This document shows positions 1 to 5,644 of a stretch of DNA of 9,662 bases, one piece after another; within the stretch, counting starts at the first letter, position 1; each line of letters starts with the position of its first letter. The notes under the pieces were generated by a model. The model ran no database searches, had not been told where the DNA came from, and was given only the letters and a program-made list of their open reading frames with translations. The position numbers and the translations under genes were made by a program. This DNA comes from Fibrobacteres bacterium CG2_30_45_31 (GTDB lineage Bacteria; Fibrobacterota; Fibrobacteria; Fibrobacterales; Fibrobacteraceae): assembly GCA_001873075.1 (NCBI GenBank), contig MNYL01000249.1, forward strand, positions 1 through 9,662. The letters are read 5' to 3'.

Positions 1-1
1 A

Positions 2-523
2 GTGGATATATTCCACCCAGATCGTATGGCAAGCCGAATTCTCGGTATGGGTGACGTGGTAAGTCTTGTCGAAAAGGCCCAGTCCGTTATTGATGAAAAG
101 GACGCGAAGGATCTCAAGAAAAAGATTTTCAATAACACCTTTGATCTCGACGATTTTCTGAATCAGCTTCGCACCATCAAAAAATTAGGGCGCCTCAAAG
201 ACATCATCGGACTAATTCCCGGCTTAAATAAGCTCCCCCTGGACCAAATCAACGAAAAAGATATGGTGTCCGTGGAAGCAGTACTCAGTTCCATGACCAA
301 GCGGGAACGTAAAGTGCCTAAGCTCATTGACGGTAGCCGGAAAAAGCGCATCGCCGTAGGTTCAGGGACCAATATTCCTAAAGTGAATCAGGTACTTAAG
401 CAGTTTGAAGATATGAAAGGAATGTTTCAAAAGATCGGATCCATGGCCCAAAAACAAAATGGGGGGGCAAAAGTCGGGTCTAATTACACCCCACCCAAAG
501 ACAAAAAAAAGAAAAAAAGATAA
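2..523 (+). CDS. ffh: Signal recognition particle protein Ffh (SRP54), C-terminal part
   Basis: This is the 3' end of ffh; the gene begins upstream of the window, and reading frame 2 is open from the first base. The 173 visible residues are the end of the NG GTPase domain (FHPDRMASRILGMGD near the beginning) followed by the M domain. The M domain binds 4.5S RNA and the signal sequence of nascent membrane and secreted proteins. Diagnostic motifs are SMTKRER, the SR.KRIA.GSG segment around fragment residues 112-123, and the RNA-binding helix with VNQVLKQFEDMKGM. The tail ends in a run of lysines (KDKKKKKR). The signal-binding region is poor in methionine compared with most Ffh proteins, with Leu and Ile instead (KLGRLKDIIGLIPG). 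A strong terminator follows directly, so ffh is transcribed separately from rpsP. Identity is very secure. Confidence 0.96.
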   Translation: MDIFHPDRMASRILGMGDVVSLVEKAQSVIDEKDAKDLKKKIFNNTFDLDDFLNQLRTIKKLGRLKDIIGLIPGLNKLPLDQINEKDMVSVEAVLSSMTKRERKVPKLIDGSRKKRIAVGSGTNIPKVNQVLKQFEDMKGMFQKIGSMAQKQNGGAKVGSNYTPPKDKKKKKR

Positions 524-545
524 TTATTTCCGAAAAAAACATTTC

Positions 546-584
546 ATAAGACCGAATTTCTAAGAACTCGGTCTTATTTTTTTT
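546..584 (+). terminator. Rho-independent terminator after ffh
   Basis: A perfect 10-bp stem (ATAAGACCGA at 546-555 with TCGGTCTTAT at 568-577) closes a 12-base loop and runs directly into eight T residues (577-584). It begins 22 bases after the ffh stop codon. This is a textbook intrinsic terminator. Confidence 0.9.
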
Positions 585-611
585 GAGTAAAAAAGCCTTA
601 TTCTATATAGA
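583..611 (+). promoter_or_regulatory. Candidate sigma70 promoter P1 for the rpsP operon
   Basis: TTGAGT (583-588) and TATAGA (606-611) are separated by 17 bases, matching the sigma70 consensus at four or five positions per box. The -35 box overlaps the end of the T tract of the ffh terminator. If used, it would give an rpsP leader of about 110 bases containing a weak hairpin (CGGAT 648-652 with ATCCG 664-668). Called from sequence match only. Confidence 0.45.
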
Positions 612-671
612 TTTTTTAATTTTAGAAGTGAATTTATATGCAATGGACGGATATTTTTTTGTAATCCGCCC

Positions 672-699
672 TTTACACACAAGAGAAGAGTTCTATATT
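672..699 (+). promoter_or_regulatory. Candidate sigma70 promoter P2 for the rpsP operon
   Basis: TTTACA (672-677) and TATATT (694-699) are separated by 16 bases, five of six matches in each box. Transcription would start near 706 and give a short leader of about 24 bases with the rpsP ribosome-binding site AAGAGG (717-722) seven bases before the ATG. As a box match it is at least as good as P1, and both may be used. Confidence 0.45.
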
Positions 700-729
700 T
701 TACATCAAAATCATTTAAGAGGTTCTCTC

Positions 730-1131
730 ATGGCTACAGTTATTCGTCTTTCTCGCTTTGGCAAACGCCACCACTCCGTATACCGTATTGTTGTGGTTGA
801 CAATCGCAAAGCCCGTGATGGTCAATTCATCGAACAGGTCGGTTTCTACAACCCGAACATCACAAAACCAGAAATCAAGTTTGAGCAAGAAAAAGTGATG
901 AAGTGGTTGAACACCGGTGCGCAACCGTCTGATACCGTGGCATCCCTCCTCCGCAAAGTGGGTATCCTCGACTTGTTCCACGAAACCAAAGCCAAGCGCT
1001 CCATTGATGGCAAAGCAGCGACTCCTCGTGCTGACAAAGCGCCTAAAAAGAAGCTCGGCCCGAAAGCTAAAGCGCGTATCGTTGCTGAAAAGGCTGCGAA
1101 AGAAGCCCCAGCTACAACTACAGAAGCTTAA
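730..1131 (+). CDS. rpsP: Small ribosomal subunit protein bS16
   Basis: S16 is a primary assembly protein of the 30S subunit. The 133-residue product begins MATVIRLSRFGKRHHSVYRI, the standard S16 opening, followed by VVDNRKARDGQFIEQVGFYNP and the PSDTVASLLRKVGI segment at residues 66-79. The conserved core ends near residue 82. Residues 83-133 form a Lys/Ala-rich basic tail that makes the protein clearly longer than the 80-90 residues usual for S16. The start at 730 is chosen because it gives the canonical N-terminus and has AAGAGG seven bases upstream. The frame is open further upstream, but that sequence is AT-rich leader without S16 similarity. It is the first gene of the rpsP-rimM-trmD-rplS operon. 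Confidence 0.97.
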   Translation: MATVIRLSRFGKRHHSVYRIVVVDNRKARDGQFIEQVGFYNPNITKPEIKFEQEKVMKWLNTGAQPSDTVASLLRKVGILDLFHETKAKRSIDGKAATPRADKAPKKKLGPKAKARIVAEKAAKEAPATTTEA

Positions 1132-1146
1132 TTTTTAAAGATTAAA

Positions 1147-1175
1147 GCCTCGTGCGCTCTGCACGGGGTCTTTTT
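1147..1175 (+). terminator. Terminator-like hairpin between rpsP and rimM (possible attenuator)
   Basis: CCTCGTGC (1148-1155) pairs with GCACGGGG (1161-1168), eight base pairs including one U-G wobble, around a 5-base loop. It is followed by TCTTTTTATT. It lies 16 bases after the rpsP stop and 20 bases before the chosen rimM ATG. The shape is that of an intrinsic terminator. Because it sits inside the operon, partial termination or mRNA 3'-end protection that sets S16 above RimM and TrmD is a reasonable inference. Confidence 0.65.
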
Positions 1176-1187
1176 ATTGGATTTAAA

Positions 1188-1709
1188 ATGGAAGAATTTG
1201 TCACCATAGGCCGATTGATGCGTCCGCACGGAGTGCGAGGGCAAATCAAATGTATGCCGGAAACACATGATGCTTCGAGACACTCGAAACTCACCCGTGT
1301 CTTCGCGATACAAGGCGACAAGTCGACAGAACTCATCCTTGAAAAATCCTCTCTCGCAGGTTCCATTTGGCTATTGAAGTTCGTAGGCTACGATAGTCCT
1401 GAATCCATTGCCCCTTTTGTAAATGCAGAAATTGCAGTTCCTTTTTCCGAAAGAATCCCCGCCCCTGAAGGGGAATATTACTTCTCCGATTTGGTGGGTT
1501 TTGATGCCATCAACAGCAAAGGGGAAGTTTTTGCAAAAGTACTTTCCGTGGAATCCCTCCCCACTGTCAACGCCTTTTGCATCCGCTACCAAGGCAAAGA
1601 AATATATGCCCCATGGATAGACGATTGCATCGGTGTCATTGATACCGAGAAGCACACGGTCCAAATGTCTGAATCCTATCTGGATCTTATGTTGGGGGCG
1701 GAAAAATGA
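1188..1709 (+). CDS. rimM: Ribosome maturation factor RimM
   Basis: RimM binds S19 and helps maturation of the 30S head. The 173-residue product has the usual two-domain plan. An N-terminal RimM barrel starts at FVTIGRLMRPHGVRG (residues 4-18), and a C-terminal PRC-barrel-like domain begins around EYYFSDLVGFDAIN and ends with the conserved PWIDDCIGVID segment. Length is normal for the family. The ATG at 1188 gives the standard N-terminus. An in-frame GTG at 1152 lies inside the terminator stem and is rejected. No good Shine-Dalgarno sequence precedes 1188 (only TTGGAT), so translation is probably modest. The 3' end overlaps trmD by four bases (ATGA), implying translational coupling. Confidence 0.93.
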   Translation: MEEFVTIGRLMRPHGVRGQIKCMPETHDASRHSKLTRVFAIQGDKSTELILEKSSLAGSIWLLKFVGYDSPESIAPFVNAEIAVPFSERIPAPEGEYYFSDLVGFDAINSKGEVFAKVLSVESLPTVNAFCIRYQGKEIYAPWIDDCIGVIDTEKHTVQMSESYLDLMLGAEK

Positions 1710-2410
1710 AGATTGATTGCATTACCATTTTTCCCGAAATGTTCACCCCCTTGCAAGCTTCCATTATGGGACGTGCACAAAACAAAGGCCTTCTGACATT
1801 CAATACTATTTTCCTCCGAGACTTTGCCGTTAATGATTATGGCCAAGTAGACGATGCCCCTTATGGCGGAGAACCCGGCATGGTCCTTCGTCCTGAACCG
1901 CTTTCAAAAGCGATTCAGAGTACGGGCATCAAGGAAGACGGGGGTAAGGTGATCTACCTTACCGCTGATGGGGTTCCCTTCACTCACAAGATTGCCCAAA
2001 CACTTTCCCAAGAGTCCCATCTGGTGCTTGTATGCGGACATTACAAAGGCATTGACGAACGAATCCGCGAAACCGAAGTCGACATGGAAATATCCATTGG
2101 CGATTTTGTCGTCAGCGGGGGCGAACTACCAGCCATGGTCGTTACCGATGCCATCGTTAGACTCCTTGACGGCGCCTTGGGAGACAAAGAATCTGCAGAA
2201 ACTGATTCTTTTGCGAAAGGAGTCTTGGGTTGGCCCGTTTATACGCGACCTGAGGTTTTTCAGGGAAAAAGGGTACCGGAAGTGCTTCTTTCGGGGCACC
2301 ACAAGAACATTAAAGAATGGCAATTGGCGGAATCTTTAAAAAGAACCCAAGAAAGACGTCCTGACATCTACGAAAATTTGAAAATAGATACTAAATTTGG
2401 CACCAAATAA
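1706..2410 (+). CDS. trmD: tRNA (guanine37-N1)-methyltransferase TrmD
   Basis: TrmD is a SPOUT-class enzyme that uses S-adenosylmethionine to methylate G37 next to the anticodon, which prevents +1 frameshifting. The 234-residue protein shows the trefoil-knot motifs: LTADGVPF (85-92), VCGHYKGIDERI (109-120) and EISIGDFVVSGGELPAM (128-144). These are followed by the DSF motif (Asp167, the position of the proposed catalytic base) and YTRPEVF in the tRNA-binding C-terminal domain. Lys114 replaces the Glu found at this position in proteobacterial TrmD (RYEGID). The start is set by the ATGA overlap with rimM and the purine-rich GGGGGCGG just upstream. Length is typical. Confidence 0.96.
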   Translation: MKIDCITIFPEMFTPLQASIMGRAQNKGLLTFNTIFLRDFAVNDYGQVDDAPYGGEPGMVLRPEPLSKAIQSTGIKEDGGKVIYLTADGVPFTHKIAQTLSQESHLVLVCGHYKGIDERIRETEVDMEISIGDFVVSGGELPAMVVTDAIVRLLDGALGDKESAETDSFAKGVLGWPVYTRPEVFQGKRVPEVLLSGHHKNIKEWQLAESLKRTQERRPDIYENLKIDTKFGTK

Positions 2411-2422
2411 CCGAGGTCAATT

Positions 2423-2770
2423 ATGTCCCTGAACATCGAAACTCTTCTTCATGAAAACAAAAAATCCGATCTGCCGGACTTCCGTACTGGCGATACTATC
2501 ACGGTCAACGTAAAAGTGATCGAAGGTGCCAAGGAACGCATCCAGCCTTTTAAGGGTGTGATCATTCAAAAGAAGAATGCGGGTGTGTCCACAACGCTTA
2601 CCGTTCGTAAAATGTCCGACAACATTGCTGTCGAACGTATTTTCCCAGTGCACAGCCCTCGCATTGAGTCCTTTACCATTGATCGTCCGGGTAAAGTTCG
2701 CAAGGCACGCATTTTCTATATGCGTGATCTTCGTGGTAAGGCTGCACGTATCCAAGAACGTCAGGACTAG
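2423..2770 (+). CDS. rplS: Large ribosomal subunit protein bL19
   Basis: L19 lies at the 30S-50S interface near bridge B6/B8. The 115-residue sequence is canonical: FRTGDTITVNVKVIEGAKER, PFKGVIIQKKNAGVSTTLTVRK, ERIFPVHSPRIESF and the closing KARIFYMRDLRGKAARI. Length matches the family. The ATG at 2423 is preceded by GAGG (2413-2416) and lies 12 bases after the trmD stop. It closes the conserved ribosomal operon. The next gene starts only 26 bases after the stop. Confidence 0.97.
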   Translation: MSLNIETLLHENKKSDLPDFRTGDTITVNVKVIEGAKERIQPFKGVIIQKKNAGVSTTLTVRKMSDNIAVERIFPVHSPRIESFTIDRPGKVRKARIFYMRDLRGKAARIQERQD

Positions 2771-2782
2771 TCTACGGCTAGT

Positions 2783-2789
2783 GAGGTGG
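2783..2789 (+). promoter_or_regulatory. Ribosome-binding site that fixes a TTG start
   Basis: GAGGTGG (2783-2789) sits seven bases before TTG at 2797. An in-frame TGA at 2782-2784 rules out any earlier start, and the next in-frame ATG (2896) would remove the beginning of the predicted nucleotide-binding domain. The strong Shine-Dalgarno therefore supports initiation at TTG. Confidence 0.7.
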
Positions 2790-2796
2790 TTTCCCG

Positions 2797-3723
2797 TTGA
2801 ATCCGGGTAATCCCATAAACAAATTTATCCCGCCTACGCCTCGGTGCGTACCGGCGGGTTCTCTTGTTTTTAAACAAGGGGATGAAGCAAGAGAAATGTT
2901 TCTCATTGAAGAAGGCGAACTCCTTGCTTTTGATAACAAAGGGAACGAAGAAAGGGAACTCTTTCGCATGGGCAAAGGTTCTCTCGTGGGTGTCACCTCT
3001 ATTTTTGAGCATGAACCCAAACCGCATTCCGTTAAAGCACTGACAGAGGTTAAACTCTCCGTAGTGGATGAAGCTTGCATGGCCTCCCTCCTCAAGGTTA
3101 CTCCCATTTGGCTTCTTACCATCATTAAAACAATTATTTCTCGCACCCGTGTTGCGAAGCAGCACACACAAGTTCCTCTTTTCAGCGATCCCTTAGAAAG
3201 CCTTTCGCGCTTTTTATTTCTGAGGTATGGGGGGAAACCATTAGAAATGGTAGAGATCGTTCGCGAGTATTCTTGGCAAACAAGAGTAAGCGAGGAAAGC
3301 ATTCGCGGTGCCCTCCGTTCACTTGTACGTCGTAACATGATCAACCTTGTTGCGGGCGAAAATGGTCCCGATTCAAGAATTATCATTGAACAACCCATGC
3401 TTTTGGATTTGTTTGTAAATTATCTGATTTGCGAAAAAACAAAAAGAAAATATCCGCCATTCCAACTCTCTCCTCGAGAAAAATCGTGTCTCGAATTTTT
3501 GAATTTGGAAAAAGCGGTACTTACTAAAGAGGGTAACGACTGGCTCAAATACCTCCAAGTAGCAAACCCAGAAGCATCGGTAGCAGAGATCATTAAATTT
3601 CAAGAACTCGGCATTCTCTACCGAGATCGAGATCCAGGACGTCTCAAATTACAGCGGATTAAACTCGAACATTTTCTTTTGGCCATCCACAATGAAGCGA
3701 GTATCAAAGGAAGTTGTCTGTGA
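2797..3723 (+). CDS. CRP/FNR-like protein with degenerate cyclic-nucleotide-binding domain (paralogue 1)
   Basis: The 308-residue product has an N-terminal cyclic-nucleotide-binding-like beta barrel at about residues 18-125 (PAGSLVFKQGD, then LIEEGEL, then GKGSLVG). Residues 143-205 look like a winged helix (SEESIRGALRSLVRRNMINLV), and an unrecognised C-terminal region spans about 212-308. Usual CRP proteins are 210-230 residues, so this tail is extra. The phosphate-binding cassette is degenerate: the canonical Gly-Glu reads Gly65-Val66, and the Arg that contacts the cyclic phosphate is Lys75, so cAMP binding is doubtful. Translation starts at TTG with a strong ribosome-binding site. The gene follows rplS by 26 bases and overlaps the next, related gene. 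The domain call is fairly sure. The ligand, DNA target and even whether it is a transcription factor are unknown. Confidence 0.75.
   Translation: MNPGNPINKFIPPTPRCVPAGSLVFKQGDEAREMFLIEEGELLAFDNKGNEERELFRMGKGSLVGVTSIFEHEPKPHSVKALTEVKLSVVDEACMASLLKVTPIWLLTIIKTIISRTRVAKQHTQVPLFSDPLESLSRFLFLRYGGKPLEMVEIVREYSWQTRVSEESIRGALRSLVRRNMINLVAGENGPDSRIIIEQPMLLDLFVNYLICEKTKRKYPPFQLSPREKSCLEFLNLEKAVLTKEGNDWLKYLQVANPEASVAEIIKFQELGILYRDRDPGRLKLQRIKLEHFLLAIHNEASIKGSCL
2829..2871 (+). terminator. Terminator-like hairpin after rplS, inside the start of the next gene
   Basis: CCCGCC (2829-2834) pairs with GGCGGG (2853-2858) and TACGC (2835-2839) with GCGTA (2846-2850). This makes 11 base pairs with a 2-base CC bulge and a 6-base loop. 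TTCTCTTGTTTTT (2859-2871) follows. The stem is strong, but the U tract is broken by C and G, so termination could be partial. It would be the natural end of the rpsP-rplS transcript, yet it is also codons 11-25 of the CRP-like gene. Confidence 0.5.
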
Positions 3724-4667
3724 TACTCCCTGCGAAAAAATACCTATGCCTCGAAGGCAATCCTCAAGACAAACTTTACATCGTGAAGAAAGGCTTATTG
3801 CAAGCTCAGAAACGCGAAGGGGCCAAAAGTTTTATTGTGGGCGAGGCCGGTCCTGGAACATTGATCGGGGAAATGTCTTTGTTAGAAAATTTGCCCTGCA
3901 AATTCACATACAAAGCGGTAGAAGAAACAGAACTTGTTGTGGTAGATCAACAAAGTCTCAAGCAGACGCTCAACAGATTCCCTACCTGGTTTGAGCCCAT
4001 TCTTCACTTTTTAGCACAACGCTTACGCCAGGCAGAAACCTACAAATCACGCACTGACAAGATTCGAGCACTTCCCTCTCTTTTATTTTTAATGTGCCGC
4101 GAAACAGAGATGGGTGGGAAAACGACGTTTCCTATTGAGACTTTGATAGAAAATTTAAGAATCATCAATGGTCTCGGTTACAACGATACATTTCATCTTG
4201 TTCGCGCACTTTGTAGTCTGAATATGGCAAAGATTATTCCTGGAGAAGGGGTTCATTTGCAAGTATTCAATCCTAAAGTAGTGCGCCTTTTGTACGATAC
4301 TTTGCTTGCAAGAGCCGTTGATAAAAAGCGTCCCAAGACCTTACTTTCTGGGGAAAATCAAATGATACTCTCGGCTTTTGTTGATTCCGCAAAAGCGAAA
4401 GGATTCAATTATCATGATAGTACGGGAGTGTCCTCGACTGATCTTTTTGCGTCTTACAAAAGATTACTGCCAGGAGTCAAATTTATCTCGACATCAATGA
4501 CGGCTCTTGGAGAAGAAGGCTATCTATACACTTACCCAGCTTACCTCAGCAGCATGAAAACAGAAGATATTCAACTTTTTTATGCGGATATTGACAAAGT
4601 GATGGATATACTTGAACTCAACCGCATTTATCCGCTTCTCGACAAAAAATTACCAGAATCGTTTTGA
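3720..4667 (+). CDS. CRP/FNR-like protein with cyclic-nucleotide-binding-like domain (paralogue 2)
   Basis: The 315-residue product is a diverged paralogue of the upstream gene with the same plan. It has a cyclic-nucleotide-binding-like barrel from the very N-terminus to about residue 110 (ILPAKKYLCLEGN, KLYIVKKG, GPGTLIGEMSLLE), a probable winged helix at about 135-195, and a C-terminal domain of about 110 residues. The pocket Glu51 of the GEM motif is kept, but the expected Arg is Cys60, so canonical cAMP binding is again doubtful. GTG at 3720 is preferred because AAGGA (3707-3711) lies eight bases upstream and GTGA overlaps the previous stop. A TTG at 3714 is too close to that site. The overlap implies translational coupling and perhaps a heteromeric partner. 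Function unknown. Confidence 0.75.
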   Translation: MILPAKKYLCLEGNPQDKLYIVKKGLLQAQKREGAKSFIVGEAGPGTLIGEMSLLENLPCKFTYKAVEETELVVVDQQSLKQTLNRFPTWFEPILHFLAQRLRQAETYKSRTDKIRALPSLLFLMCRETEMGGKTTFPIETLIENLRIINGLGYNDTFHLVRALCSLNMAKIIPGEGVHLQVFNPKVVRLLYDTLLARAVDKKRPKTLLSGENQMILSAFVDSAKAKGFNYHDSTGVSSTDLFASYKRLLPGVKFISTSMTALGEEGYLYTYPAYLSSMKTEDIQLFYADIDKVMDILELNRIYPLLDKKLPESF

Positions 4668-4684
4668 TTCAGCCCAGTTAGCAC

Positions 4685-4714
4685 AAAATGCCCTTTCCTA
4701 AAGTAGGACATTTT
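4685..4714 (+). terminator. Weak terminator-like hairpin before yajC
   Basis: AAAATG (4685-4690) pairs with CATTTT (4709-4714) and CCT (4692-4694) with AGG (4705-4707), separated by one C-A mismatch, around a 10-base loop. There is only a short T run, which is itself part of the stem. It lies 18 bases after the second CRP-like gene and could mark the end of that transcript. The evidence is modest. Confidence 0.35.
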
Positions 4715-4750
4715 CTAAATTTACCAAACACTCCAAATTGAAGGATTTTT

Positions 4751-5116
4751 ATGAAACTCACAGCCCTTTTAACCACTTTGATTTTCTCCGTGAGCGCCTT
4801 TGCGGATAATGCAGCAAAACAACCGACTCAAGGCAGTACCATCATGGGCTTCCTCCCTTTTATTCTCATGTTCGTTGTGATGTACATTTTCTTCATTATG
4901 CCCAAACAGAAGGAAGCAAAAAAACTCGATGCGATGCGCAAGGCTATCAAAAAGGGTGACAAAGTTCTCACCTCTGCAGGCATCATAGGCACTATCGCGA
5001 ATATCGAAGATACTCTTGTTACTGTTAAGACAGGCAACGACACCAAGCTCGATTTTGAAAAAAGTGCAATTCTTCGCGTTCTTGAAGTTAAATCTGAAGA
5101 GAAGACTGATAAGTAA
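4751..5116 (+). CDS. yajC: Sec translocon accessory protein YajC with an added signal peptide
   Basis: YajC associates with SecDF in the inner membrane during protein export. The 121-residue product has a predicted cleavable signal peptide (residues 1-18, SVSAFA before Asp19). A single membrane segment follows (about 33-50, PFILMFVVMYIFFIM), then the hallmark PKQKEAKK and the cytosolic domain with IKKGDKVLTSAGIIGTI (residues 66-82). Most YajC proteins have only the one membrane helix, so the extra hydrophobic N-terminus is notable. The ATG at 4751 has AAGGA (4741-4745) five bases upstream. It begins a tight cluster with def (2-base gap). secD is not next to it in this window. Confidence 0.92.
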   Translation: MKLTALLTTLIFSVSAFADNAAKQPTQGSTIMGFLPFILMFVVMYIFFIMPKQKEAKKLDAMRKAIKKGDKVLTSAGIIGTIANIEDTLVTVKTGNDTKLDFEKSAILRVLEVKSEEKTDK

Positions 5117-5118
5117 TT

Positions 5119-5637
5119 ATGCCCCTTCTTGATGTTAAAATATATGGTGAAGAGGTGCTCCGAAAACATTCAGAGCCAATCACCAAAGTGACCTCCGAAC
5201 TCGTAACACTCGCAAAAGACATGCTTGAAACCATGTACGAAGCGGGTGGTTGCGGACTTGCCGCACCTCAGATCGGGGAAAATATTCGTTTAGTTGTTAT
5301 TGATACCTCTCGCCCCGATGAAGAGGAACCTAATCCTTATATCATGTTCAATCCTGAATGGGAAGTTGAACCTGATTCAGAAGATGTCGAATACGAAGAA
5401 GGTTGTTTGTCTATTCCTGAAATCTGGTGTAATGTGAAACGTCCAGGTAAAGTGGTAGTTCGCTACACCGATGAATATGGAGATCAGAAGGAAATTCACG
5501 ACTGTGTCGGCCTTTTTGCTCGTTGTATTCAACATGAGTACGACCATCTTGAAGGCAAACTGTTTGTGGATTTCATCTCTTCCGCCGATCGCGCTCTCAA
5601 TCAATCGAAACTGCGCAAAATGGCAAAAAAAGCGTAG
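5119..5637 (+). CDS. def: Peptide deformylase
   Basis: Peptide deformylase is a metal-dependent hydrolase that removes the N-formyl group from the starting methionine of new proteins. All three family motifs are intact in the 172-residue product: GCGLAAPQ (44-51), EGCLS (94-98) and HEYDH (139-143). Cys96, His139 and His143 are the metal ligands, and Glu140 is the catalytic acid/base. Length is normal. The start lies two bases after the yajC stop without a clear Shine-Dalgarno of its own, so coupled translation with yajC is likely. Deformylase is often found next to fmt; here it is between yajC and a peptidoglycan-acting protein. Confidence 0.96.
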   Translation: MPLLDVKIYGEEVLRKHSEPITKVTSELVTLAKDMLETMYEAGGCGLAAPQIGENIRLVVIDTSRPDEEEPNPYIMFNPEWEVEPDSEDVEYEEGCLSIPEIWCNVKRPGKVVVRYTDEYGDQKEIHDCVGLFARCIQHEYDHLEGKLFVDFISSADRALNQSKLRKMAKKA

Positions 5638-5644
5638 GTTCATT

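Noticed and set aside
583..729. In-frame open extension upstream of rpsP, about 49 codons
   Set aside because: It is AT-rich leader DNA with promoter-like boxes, has no S16 similarity, and the ATG at 730 has a good ribosome-binding site and the canonical S16 N-terminus.
1152..1187. Earlier GTG start for rimM
   Set aside because: It lies inside the stem of the rpsP-rimM hairpin, adds 12 residues not typical of RimM, and lacks a good Shine-Dalgarno sequence.
2361..2406. Possible internal promoter for rplS (CTGACA at 2361-2366)
   Set aside because: No acceptable -10 box occurs at 16-18 bases; the nearest candidates match only three or four positions at the wrong spacing.
2766..2782. Small inverted repeat ACTAG/CTAGT at the rplS stop codon
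   Set aside because: Only five base pairs with no U tract, so not supported as a terminator or a binding site.
2863..2878. Inverted repeat CTTGTTT/AAACAAG as a CRP/FNR-type operator for autoregulation
   Set aside because: The arms do not match TGTGA-N6-TCACA or TTGAT-N4-ATCAA, it lies inside the coding region and next to a hairpin tail, and a repeat this short can arise by chance.
2778..3398. Minus-strand open frame of about 200 codons opposite the first CRP-like gene
   Set aside because: Ser/Arg-rich shadow translation without motifs; the plus strand carries a coherent domain and a ribosome-binding site.
5471..5644. Longer start for the SpoIID-like gene
   Set aside because: The extension overlaps def by 167 bases in another frame and would bury the lipoprotein signal that begins at 5645.
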